From: Rachicladosporium sp. CCFEE 5018 | Lineage: Eukaryota > Ascomycota > Dothideomycetes > Cladosporiales > Cladosporiaceae | Length of the DNA stretch: 49,086 nt | Assembly (NCBI GenBank): GCA_002077045.2 | Contig: KZ111213.1 | Coordinates: 1-49,086 of the forward strand | Direction of reading: 5' to 3' | Shown here: positions 32,776 to 42,411 of the stretch, in pieces | Layout of the letters: every line of letters begins with the position of its first letter | Position numbering within the stretch: position 1 is the first letter of the stretch | Program-made: the position numbers and the translations under genes | Notes under the pieces: model-generated | The model's database searches: none | Seen by the model: the letters and a program-made list of their open reading frames with translations, nothing else | Told to the model about the DNA's origin: nothing

Positions 32776-33844
32776 CGTATTTGCCTCCTTCTAGAGAGCA
32801 GCTGGCAGAAAGGGACGTAATTGACTGCGGGAGGTTGGAAGACGGATCAGGACACATCAATGACATGCCCGTAGAAAAGCAATGATTGGTCGAACCGTTT
32901 GGAGTATCGAGAGTGAGAAAGCACTCTCATCTTCCCTGTGGCACGTACCTCGCACCGTCCTAGAAGCCGGTGAGCAGCTGAACGTAGACAATATCATCCA
33001 CCTCTCAAGAGCTCGATTTCAGCAGGCTAAGACTCCGAGTTACCACAAGGATCTCGGACAGCCATCCTCCTCGCTACCGAGTACCTTGATCCTGCTCAGC
33101 AAATTCCGGGTTCACTAGTGAGTTATGTAGTTCTCCTATTGTACCCATGCGCGCCGCAGCAGGATCGCCACTTCCCGCAAGGCTACCCTGCCAATACTCA
33201 TTGCCAGGAAAGCTATTCCCATACCACGCATAGCTCAACACGAGCAGATGATCCGACGGGAGCTTGTCCGCCGGATTCCGCTTGCTAAAAACCGCGGTGA
33301 TGTTGTGCTTCGCTGCCTCGTGGATGAGTACCTCCTGAGCAGAGTGTGGTGCGTCAATGTAAGCGAACTCGAGTACGTCTGTGTGCGGAAGTCTGAGCTG
33401 TCTGGTCTACAAGCAAACATGGGTCAGAAGAACCGGCACAACGCTAAAGGAGTTGCAGATGCTTCAGCCTTCGAATGAAGTTGTACCCTTTCTTAAATCC
33501 ACATAGGGACTGCAGGTTAGCTTTTGCTCCGGCCTTGCACGTCGGGTTAAGATGAGAGAGCTCTTGGCAAAAGTCCTGCCTGCTTTCGTGAAGCGGAAAG
33601 TCCCCGGACCTGCACTGTGGGAAGGGCTACGAGACACATATGGCTTTCTGGACGTCCTGAAACAAAGCGATCTAGCGATCTGGTTTCGTCAGGCAAACAC
33701 GAAACATCGCGCTTGTGTCGACCTTGCGTATGCTCTTATTCGCTCCATCACCATCATTCTCAACGATACCGGCATCGACCCTTAGGAAAACACTTCGTAG
33801 TGGGCTGGATTCCGTCATCAAGCTGCATTCCTTAACAATGTATT
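32776..33844. other. mostly non-coding; short ORFs only
   Basis: A 77-codon plus-strand frame at 33552-33785 (LLAKVLPAFVKRKVPGPALW, ACVDLAYALIRSITIILND) reads like protein but has no recognised domain. It might belong with the open frame starting at 33845 through an intron. Nothing else noted. Confidence 0.35.
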
Positions 33845-34207
33845 AAGTTACCCATCGAGAATATCAATTACTGGACCAAGGTACTACAGGACTCGAGTGA
33901 TTGTACCACGTTTGTGTACCTCACCATGGCATGCCTACAGATCCAAGGACACGGGTGCCGCAGTACGAACACTCCTTGGCATGGGGAGGTCGCTTTAATC
34001 GAGACCGAAGTGTCCCGCGAACTGGAATGAGGTCGAGATCAGGTGTATCAGCATCGCTTCATCGCGCTCAGATATGTCGACTTGGCTGGAGAACTGGACA
34101 AAAGAAGTTTAGGAGTGTGGCGATGCAAGGACTGTGATGGAAGTACTCGGCTTAGTCTTGGCGTGTTAGGGTTAGCCAACTCACTACGATGCATGTCACC
34201 ACTTTAG
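33845..34207 (+). pseudogene. unassigned coding remnant with one in-frame stop
   Basis: A single frame of 120 codons (LPIENINYWTKVLQDSSDCT, FVYLTMACLQIQGHGCR) is broken only by TGA at 34028-34030. It continues DQVYQHRFIALRYVDLAGEL and VWRCKDCDGSTRLSLGVLGL. No ATG begins the frame, so an upstream exon would be needed. I do not recognise it, and a chance frame is possible because a competing frame (33901-34137) is also open. Confidence 0.25.
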
Positions 34208-34499
34208 CTTTCTCCACCCCGGACTTTACAACTCCGCAAAATAGCCGAGAGGAGAGTTTCACAAGCTCATCTTCGGAGGCTCGAGTAAAGATGCAGCCCC
34301 GCAGCCCTAATCATACGCGTCGCAGCGGCAAACAGGTCGACAGCAATAACGTAGTAACAATGATGATCACATTGGTAACAGTAACGATAATGAGCAGCAA
34401 GAATCGGTCAATGAAGGCGCGACATAGCGACTAAGTCTGGCTATTTCATTAGGCTAATTCGCAGTTCCGCCTGTTTACATAATCCTAGGTTCTCCATGT

Positions 34500-34682
34500 G
34501 TGGGCTTTCGCTATGCAAAGAGCGGTTATGTCGCGTTGAGAGGGAGTCTAAAGAGTAGCTATGTCGCAATAGGAGCGAGTCTAAAGAGCAGCTATGTCGC
34601 ATTGCGAGAGAGCCTAAAGAGCAGCTTATGTCGCATTAGGAGGGATATCAAGGAGCGGCTCTCTGGTATCGAGAACAGATAA
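34500..34682 (+). repeat. 42-bp minisatellite, in-frame
   Basis: About four imperfect copies of a 42-bp unit built around AGCTATGTCGC...GAGTCTAAAGA. Each copy encodes a 14-residue motif such as SSYVALRESLKSSY on the plus strand. The 42-bp period preserves the reading frame. No larger gene was found around it. Confidence 0.75.
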
Positions 34683-35836
34683 GTGACTAAGAGGGCAAAT
34701 GCCAAAAACACAACGGAGTATTAACGATTCTTGACCCCTCCAAAATGTGGACGTTCAATCTGTTAGCATTGTGAATGACTTTCTCTAGCACTTGCTACCG
34801 CAGGGTGAGTTCTTGACCGTGCTAGGCCGGGTTGGTCTTAGCGTTGTCATACGCACGATATAGTCTCAAGAACCCAGCTGAGCCTCGTGTCCCGGGAGAA
34901 ACCTCGATCATCGTTCGAGCCAATCCTCCCGATATGCCAATTATGTACGTCAACAACAAAGTCGTCGGGGAAAGCGAAACGCGCGTGGTAGTGGCATTGC
35001 GGCGCGATATAACGGGGAGCGCTGGTGGACAGTGGCGGCACGAACAAGTGGCGGCACGAACAAGAGAAGTCTATGACCTGCAATCCGCGACTGCACGATC
35101 CAGATTTTAGTTGGTGACGATCACATCTAGTTCTTGCGTGTCCATGTCCAGCTTCTTCGCAGCATCCAGAGACAGCGTCTTTGATGTCTATAGTAGCGGG
35201 CTCGAGATCTGCTAGGTGCGAGCCCAGAGGGAATGTCTGGTGGCAGAGGTGATGGGTCAGATGCAAGGAAATAGAGAGGAAAGTTGCTCGCACATCGTTA
35301 ATGCACTCGGACCCAGATGCTCTGTCTCAAGCTCACGCTAGACTACTGTATATTTCACGGCAAGGAACATAGAGTAAGAAGGGTTCCGGCTCGTCGCACG
35401 TGATTGCATTTCCAGGAGACACAGAGAGGCCTTTCTGCACCTTCCCCTGCATTTCAAGTCCTGTGCACCTCGTTTACGAGCTATCTATGCACATTGTCCG
35501 AACAACGCAACGACTTTCCGTGTTGCGGTACAGCAACCCTGTTCTGCCGCCAAACGCTGAATGTAGACGGCGACCTGAGGGCGCCACTTTTGGTTCCATC
35601 CAATGCAACATGATCTTCCCAGTTCTTTGATAGTATCCAACTTCGCCTCCTGCTTTTTTGTCTCTCTGCTTACACTCGTCAAATTCGATTGCACTGCTTC
35701 TATTTACGCTTCGTTTGAGAATACTTCGACCACACATTAGAAGCGCAAGGCACGCCAGCCTCTCCCGTAGTGCTTTAATCCATGATAGTGCCAAGTCATA
35801 TTGCCAATAGTCCTGTGAAGGACTCATGCGGAGACA
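34683..35836. other. non-coding, nothing recognised
   Basis: A 92-codon plus-strand frame at 34832-35110 includes a 16-bp direct repeat (GTGGCGGCACGAACAA, twice in tandem at about 35032-35063). Other frames are short or antisense. The stretch ends where LINE homology begins. Confidence 0.35.
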
Positions 35837-37793
35837 GAACGGCATATGCGTGACCTGCTCCGTTGTATGCAGAACGTCATAGTCCTCGCTAGAGCTGGGC
35901 TGTCAGATGGCCTGAAAGCAGCTATAGCGCTGAAACGACTCCACGGCCTCTCACCAAAAATAGCTCGAAGTCTGTTTGAGGCTACAGTTACGCCAACTGT
36001 TGACAATGCATCAAGTGTGTGGATGCATACGTGCAACACAGCCAAGGCAGCCTTCAGCTGGGTACAGAGAATTGGTGCCTAGGCTGTAACAGGCTGCTTT
36101 CGCACTGTAGGGACTGTTATTGCAGAGGCGGAAGCAAGTATACGAACAGTCCAAGAGCGACATGACATGAGAGCCGCTAAGCTTTGGATCAACATACGCA
36201 CACTGCCGCAGTCCAATCTACTGACAAGACTGAATGTGAAGAGAGAGGTGAGGAGGTTTGTGTCACCCCTACAGAGGATCGCAACTCTGTACCACAACGC
36301 AGCAATGGACAGACTAGAAGACATTGCACCCTACACATTGGCACCTTGGGAACACCGGCTATAGGCATGCATTGAGCCAGATCCAGCTAAGGCACTAAAC
36401 ATAGCAAGATCTATAACAGGCATCCAGATTGCTGTAAGCTCATCTGTGAGGAACAAGATAGTGGGAATGGGAGGCGCTATCCACGACACAGACTCAATCC
36501 TGTACAAAGGCAGGGAGAAGTTATACTCAACTACAATTGGTCGACGAACAGAACAGAACCCATACACAGCTATCCTGGCAGCAATATCAGACGGCTTGCT
36601 ACACCTCATCCCACGTCCGCAGAGGCGGCAGATTCATGTCCTTTCTAGTGATCAAGGCGCACTCCAAGCAATCAGCAATCCAAAACATCAGTCTGGCCAG
36701 TCAACCATTATGCAAATCTGCCAAGAAGTGAAGTACCTAAGGGGACGAGGGAATGTGGTGAGCCTGCACTGGACGCCACATAGCCATGAATTTGAGCTTA
36801 GCCAGAAGGCAAAGGTAGTGGCTCAAAAGGCTACAGAGAAGGACTGTGTACCTCAGGTGCAGCGGAAAACAGCCAAGTCGACGTTGATGAGTGCGCAGAG
36901 GAGGAAGAAGAAACCATGCGGACTAGACACCAATACTGGCCAGCACCTCCGCCGCATAGACACAGGTCTGCCAGGTCCCCATACCCGCCTTCTGTACAAC
37001 TCTTTGAAGCGTAGACAGGCAAGCATTCTAGCACAGCTCCGCACTGGCATGTCCCGGCTGAACGAATACCTATACCGCATAAACGCAGCAGAGACAGACC
37101 AATGCGCATGTGGACAGGAAAAGGAGACAGTAGAGCACTTTCTACTACGATGCAAGTTATGGGAGACGCAGCGACAGCAGCTGCTTCAACTAGCAGAGAC
37201 AAGACATGGCAAATTATCGTACCTCCTTGGGGGAAAGACGCGGCTAGACAACAAAGACTGGACACCAAACATGAAGGCAGTGCACTTGAGCATTGATTTT
37301 GCAACAAGTACAGGTCGTCTTAACACCGAGATGACTACGCAAGGCACGCAAGGCACCCAAAGCACTCAAGGCACACAAGGCACACAGCGCGCACAAGGCA
37401 CACAGCGCACATAAGGCACACAACCTACAACCGGGGTACAGACAGGTAGGGGACTAGCAAGTGGGGGACGGCGACTACGCCTTTGAAGGACTAACCTAAA
37501 CAACCGCCTACCTAACCTACACGCACCCTCGTGCTGACAGCATGTATTGCTTCATTTGCCGGTGATAGGATAATGAACACTTGGAGAAGCGACTTCAAAG
37601 ATTACGTGCTACCAACTGACCACGAGACCTCGTAAACCAAGAGCAGAAAAGATCAGTAGAGAGAGATGAACGGACAAAGGGCAAGTGGACGGGCTTACCT
37701 CAAATCAAGGCAAAAGTGAGGCAGTGATTATGTAATATAGCTAGAGCCCTTTAGGTGCTAGCGCCGGGCGGAATAAATCATTCATTCATTCAT
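35837..37793 (+). mobile_element. 5'-truncated non-LTR retrotransposon (Tad/I-like LINE), decayed
   Basis: One frame runs from about 35846 to 37414 with only two interruptions, TAG at 36080-36082 and TAG at 36362-36364; the first fits a CAG-to-TAG change. Visible parts are the end of the reverse-transcriptase ORF (ATVTPTVDNASSVWMHTCNT, AAFSWVQRIGA, VIAEAEASIRTVQERHDMRA) and an RNase H region (VGMGGAIHDTDSILYKGREK, IHVLSSDQGALQAI). A C-terminal CCHC-type motif, CACGQEKETVEHFLLRCKLW, completes the ORF. RNase H normally begins with a catalytic Asp (a YVDSS-like motif); here it reads IAVSSSV, so that residue is lost. The reverse-transcriptase core is missing, as expected from 5' truncation. The 3' end carries AATAAAT and a CATT repeat tail (to 37793), directly against the duplicated unit. 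Confidence 0.92.
37333..37414 (+). repeat. 9-bp-type tandem repeat at the end of the LINE ORF
   Basis: Variants of CAAGGCACA repeat in frame and encode a TQGTQGTQSTQGTQ-like tail before the LINE stop codon. Confidence 0.8.
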
Positions 37794-37859
37794 AATACGA
37801 CTGTATATTTCGAGTGACTTCACATCAGTTCGGACGTTGTCCACAAGTTTTCCAGCGAG

Positions 37860-38641
37860 ATGATCCTCCTTTTCGCTGCTGCGGCATTGTTGAGGATCGG
37901 CGTCGCTCAGCGCGAATTCCACTCCAGGTATGTCTTCACCATCTGTCATGCAAGTGCGGGTGTTGCTGATTCGACCTCGTCTTGCAGGACTGTGTCTTGG
38001 AATGAACTGCGCTGTCAAGTGTACTGGAAGTCAATGTTCTTGGCACAGTCAACGAACTAGCTTTCGACAGGCAGTATGCACGTGGTCGTCTCGGTGAAGC
38101 GGTTCGCTTTGCAATCGTTTCGGTGGATGAAGCAGCCATGTCGGTCTCCCGGTCGCATCCTTGCGCTGGACCTATCGCAGCAACCGGCGCCAGGCTTAAG
38201 GTTAATGACGTCGACTCTAAAAAGATCACAGTCCTCTGGATTGAAGCGCGAGACCTCGTGTATGTATATTTCCCAGAGCAGGGCATGGGTTCGTGCGACT
38301 TCGGACATGTCTTTATGTACGACCCCGAGGATATCCCCGAAAGTACAGCGGTTGCGTCGGACTGTAGTAGCGTTTCGCCAATGCATGTGGCGAGTTGTGG
38401 CACAGCGTTACCGTCTGCGGTCACTGCTTCTGCACGCGGTAATGGCTCCGGCGTCGTCCCTAGTACAGCGAGCTTGGCGACTGCGTTATCGCCTAAGAAC
38501 ACTAGCCAGCGCGGAGCTCCCAGTCAGATAAGACTACCAGCCTTCGTAAGTTCTGCAGTCCACATCGTTTGGCTGGTCGAACGAGTGTTGACTGTTACCC
38601 AGACCATACTCGTCTTGCTCGCCGCGCTGATGTTGTGGTAG
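37860..38641 (+). CDS. small secreted protein, GPI-type family, copy 2 (full length)
   Basis: Exons 37860-37927, 37988-38020 and 38071-38641 correspond exactly to those of copy 1 and give 223 aa. The signal peptide is MILLFAAAALLRIGVAQ. The mature domain keeps the same Cys-containing blocks (SRSHPCAG, GSCDFGHVFMYDP, ASDCSS, VASCG) and the Ser/Thr-rich tail. The C-terminus, LTVTQTILVLLAALMLW, is hydrophobic and preceded by small residues, as in a GPI-anchor or tail-anchor signal. Many differences from copy 1 change amino acids (T/A, E/K, V/I, S/A, V/M, T/P, S/P), so constraint in this frame looks weak or diversifying. Role unknown; secretion and surface anchoring are inferred from sequence ends only. 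Confidence 0.65.
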
Positions 38642-38757
38642 ATAGAGCGCTCTCCGAGTTAATGCCAGGAGTTACACACATGGACACACATAGTTGCATA
38701 GTAAATAGATTGACATGTATGGAATTGATTACCGGTAATGGAAGTGGCTGCGAGACC

Positions 38758-40270
38758 TCATACCTTAGTACTCCACTGCTTGCTGACCTGGCAATGTGGC
38801 ACTCCTACCCACGTCGGCCCTCGGGACTGGCTTTCGCTGCCCTCGAGACGCATACTCACGCAATCCTCATATCCTTGTCGTCATCTAGGTCGCCTTAGTG
38901 AAGCGCACTAGCGGCGCAAGCTGTTCTCGTCGTCATGGCTCGGCGTGCTTCCAAGTATGTCTTCACCAAGACTGCCTCGGTCTTCATCGTCACTTCGTGT
39001 AGTCGGCTCCGAGCTATTGCGAAGTGTACCGCGAGTATTGGATATCGAGTCATCGTGAGATGTAGCCGACACAGAATTTGCTGAGCGGCGTACGCCAGTG
39101 TCGACTGCTTCTGTGCTCGATGTCGGATGATACTTCCGGACATGGCTCTCCAATCTGCTCTCACTGCTGAAATGTCCTCGACAGCGACGTGACCCGGTCA
39201 ACTCGGGACCAAACAACGGCGTGGGACCGTAGTAGTGCCCGATGTGCTTGCGTAGAAACCGGGAAGTCCTGAACCAACGGGCACACTTGGACACGGTATA
39301 GTACAGATGCGTGTCTTCTCTAAGCCGGGCCCGATGCCGCTGCAAGTTGCCTAAATACTTGTATGCTCGATCACACGTTCCTGCCTGATATACCACAGAT
39401 GGCAGCTCGCATCGGTAAAGCTCTAGAATACGGACAGATTCGCAGTGTTCGGTTGACGTTTGACATATGCCATGAGTGTCCGGCGACGCGCCCCACTACG
39501 AAAGATGGGGCAGAAAGCAGTTACGTGATCTTAGTCTGTTTGAATTTCGGGACTTTCCACTTCGTGCGGGATCCACGCGAACACGCGTGCATGCGCCGCA
39601 ACGTGCCAGGCAGCGTGTGGGTCGGGGCAAAGCGAAGATCGAGACAGGGAACGTGACGTGGAAACGGGTTGCTGTGAATGTCCAGCTGCTGGCCTTAGGC
39701 ATGCCTGTGTTCACTTGAGACATGGAGTGTGTTGGCCGTGTTTCAGTGTCAATGCTCATGTTCGCTATGCCAATACGTGGACAGATAGGGAGGCTGGGAT
39801 ACAGCAGGCAGGATCTTCTGCTGAGTGTAGTCGACATGCTACATTACTGTCCATATAAGAAGTCTCAAGTCTGGTCGACTCTGGTGATATGCAGTTTCGA
39901 CACCAGTCACAAATCAATACCGAAGTCAAAGCACACCCGCGCCTACGATGAAACTTCTGGGGCGCTTCGCTTTCGCGTTGCTTTTTACAGCGTTACGGTA
40001 GCAGCCAACGGCGAAGTCATTATCAGACCCCGCGATCCACTCTCGAGCTCAGTACCTACAAACCTTACGACCGTGACGGCGACTATCCCACTGAGTGAGT
40101 TATCATCAATTTCGACGAGCCTGGCGTCAACTCTGTCGCAATCGCCATGCCCCGAGCCAATTTAGTCTGCGATCGACACCTTCTGCGGCCGATTTAACGA
40201 CGCCGACCAAATCCTTGACGGCGCCATCCCCCGAGGCCTGGGAAGCCAGTATGTCGAGAAAGGCCGTCAT
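38758..40270. other. 1513-bp segment present only in copy 2
   Basis: It sits exactly between positions equivalent to 16403 and 16404. Both ends read TCAT (TCATACC at the left, CCGTCAT at the right), and copy 1 has neither. It contains the zinc-finger-like frame on the minus strand and, on the plus strand, an open frame at 39722-40165 whose later part (LRFRVAFYSVTVAANGEVII, then a Ser/Thr-rich tail) resembles an exon of an extracellular protein. It is either an insertion in copy 2 or a precise deletion in copy 1. Confidence 0.75.
38908..39396 (-). CDS. degenerate C2H2 zinc-finger-like protein
   Basis: The frame reads CELPSVVYQAGTCDRAYKYL, GNLQRHRAR, then KCARWFRTSRFLRKHIGHYY and RCRGHFSSESRLESHVRKYH. 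Each block has the F/Y-x5-L-x2-H-x3-5-H/R half of a C2H2 finger, but usually only one of the two cysteines. A Ser/Asp-rich tail follows (SDDEDRGSLGEDILGSTPSH). There is no clear ATG at the 5' end, though the frame stays open upstream of 39396 (VRILELYRCELPSV). It is probably a decaying member of the large fungal C2H2 class, carried only in copy 2 of the unit. Confidence 0.4.
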   Translation of the reverse strand: MVYQAGTCDRAYKYLGNLQRHRARLREDTHLYYTVSKCARWFRTSRFLRKHIGHYYGPTPLFGPELTGSRRCRGHFSSESRLESHVRKYHPTSSTEAVDTGVRRSANSVSATSHDDSISNTRGTLRNSSEPTTRSDDEDRGSLGEDILGSTPSHDDENSLRR

Positions 40271-40883
40271 AGGTTCGCAAGACCACCTCTACAATGAAAA
40301 TGCGACGTAGATGATTGATTTCTATGCAACGTGTGATCCACCCGAGGGGATACCTCAGCGCTCCTGCGGATCGCAATCCGCGGAAATATGCCTTTCGGAA
40401 CCCGGTTCGGCAGGCCATGGTGCGAAGAACTACGGCAATGATCTGTGCCAGAATTTTGTTATCGGGTACGCTGCCTTCATTTAGTCTTGCCATCAGGCGG
40501 CGGCAGTGCGGAATTACCCCCGAGCAGATCGATCTTGAAGCCCAGTCCCGAGTGTCCGATTCCGCGGCCGGCTAAGATACACGTTTCTTTTTGATCTTGT
40601 GCTTCTCTGGATTGGTCGTCGCGCTCCATGGATGCTCGCAAACTATATTGGTATATCTGCGGAAACGTATAGCATAGTACATCGATGTTACGACTCATGG
40701 TGTACACCGTGAGGCGTTACGTTTCCTTACCAAGCGAGACCAAATACAAACATCGTAGTGCACGCTGTGACGTACAGGATAGTCTGTTCGCTCTGCCCTG
40801 TACTACGACGATTTAGCACGGAGTCAGACTTTGGACTCGAGGGCATTCAAAAAATCTCAAGGCCCTGGGCCCGATTATGCGCT

Positions 40884-41204
40884 TCAATGAAGCCCCAAAG
40901 CTTCCCCACGTCCATACAATCGACGGTCGGAAATACGCCGATCGCCGGAAAGCTTATGGTTGGTAAGCTTTTGGTCGTTGATTCCGCGGTACACATGCGT
41001 AGGCGTAGCATCAGCAGTAGCCCTCCATGTTGACCGTTCGTCGGGATTAGCTAGACCATCCTCGTTAACGCCGCTCTGCCTGCTCTTCGACTCCCCAGGA
41101 GTACATCCATATACATCTGCATGCAACGGTTTTCCTGATTGCGTCTCGGCATGTTGTGGTGTGGGCGGATGCTCTTGCTCGTTCGCCGGCGTGCCATGAC
41201 GCAC
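40884..41204 (-). CDS. conserved hydrophilic ORF of the duplicated unit, copy 2
   Basis: The 106-codon counterpart of 17014-17334, with four substitutions and no indel. It ends in the same GEALGLH before the stop. Possibly one exon of a gene whose other parts lie in the shifted frames upstream. No domain recognised. Confidence 0.3.
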   Translation of the reverse strand: MRHGTPANEQEHPPTPQHAETQSGKPLHADVYGCTPGESKSRQSGVNEDGLANPDERSTWRATADATPTHVYRGINDQKLTNHKLSGDRRISDRRLYGRGEALGLH

Positions 41205-41949
41205 CGGCCAATGCTGCTTTGCATTGAAGGAAGTGGTGTTGAAAGCGTTCAGTGTGTTCCCGTATCGATACGTATGCAGGCATTATGGTAGGTACGCGAA
41301 TGGATACGGCGAGTAGTAAGCCATATTTCGATCCCTTCAGGGTCGGACATTGAATGACGGTTCTGCGACAGCGTGGCTGAGTGGAGACCTACAGTCCGCA
41401 AGAAGCGGCGGCGTTACCTCTATAGCGCAACGGCAATAGCTTATGATCTTGCTCAATCTCCTTGCACCATTCCCTTCCCAACTTCATATTCTTGCCGATC
41501 GTACGGACCTAGGCAATGTGGACCTTCTCATAAAAGTGCAAACGGTAGATCATCTACTGACTTAACTTAATACATGTCTCTTCAATCATGAGTTGCGTTT
41601 TTGAATTCCTTGATACCGTCCATGATAACTGTGCGGCGCTCTCGAGAGGACGTGGACGGTATGACCTTCAGTGGCAGCAACGGGGGGTATTAAGTAAGGA
41701 AATGTGGTGAACGGCATACACAGCTGCTGATAGAAATCGTTACGGAGAATGCTACGGACACTGCTTTGGCTCGATTTGTCACCCGTTGAGGAAAACCATT
41801 GCTAGATCCGAAGAGCACTCGTCTTTGGCGAGATGGTCGTGGACGAGGCTCCGATGCGTTGGATGAATGTACACTCATGGCTGTCATCGCTTCAAGGAAT
41901 CTAATCATCATCTCACCCCGACACCAGCGTCCCGATCCTGCTCGTTTGG

Positions 41950-42411
41950 GTGATAGCTGAGCTCAAAGTCATCCTGCCGGTAGATGCCGTCTTGACTCTC
42001 ACCATCCCCTTGAGGCAATGTATCATGTTTCATCCTGCCGATGATCACACTTCCTTCTCCCGGCCCGGAAAACGGCAGCCGTCGCTGGCGTTCCGTGCTC
42101 TATGGCCGCGAATCCTTTGCACGGTGTTGTTTGTGCCAATACTTGAGTTAGAAGCTTGCGCCGCCCTTGGAACCCGATTGGCTTCCCTCGCTTATGTTAC
42201 CGTAGTATATGCCAAGGTCGAGCAATGTCTGTTTTATGGCAGGATACGTCGCGCTAATGAGAGAGAGGCAGATCTGCAGTTGTGTAACGACAACGAACAG
42301 CCAAAGGTTGAGGGTTGGGTCGTGGGTGAGTTTGTGCCGATCCGGGCGCGCCCTAGTGAATCGGCAGCGGCACTGGACCCTAGATCTAGAGCATGGCCGG
42401 TGGCTGAATAG
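41950..42411 (+). CDS. ORF of the duplicated unit, copy 2
   Basis: The 153-codon counterpart of 18080-18532. It runs past the unit edge at 42392 and ends a few codons later in unrelated sequence, so the two copies have different C-termini. Coding status is uncertain: a 246-codon minus-strand frame (42148-42888) overlaps it. Confidence 0.25.
   Translation: MIAELKVILPVDAVLTLTIPLRQCIMFHPADDHTSFSRPGKRQPSLAFRALWPRILCTVLFVPILELEACAALGTRLASLAYVTVVYAKVEQCLFYGRIRRANEREADLQLCNDNEQPKVEGWVVGEFVPIRARPSESAAALDPRSRAWPVAE

Larger units (their letters stand above)
37794..42392. repeat. duplicated multi-ORF unit, copy 2 (with 1513-bp extra segment)
   Basis: Homologous to 15440-18522. The left block (37794-38757) is collinear with 15440-16403 at a constant offset of 22354, so it contains no net indels. 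The right block (40271-42392) matches 16404-18522, with a GATC gain and a one-base loss. The left edge is the LINE tail; the right edge is followed by unrelated DNA starting ATGGCCGGTGG. Confidence 0.93.
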
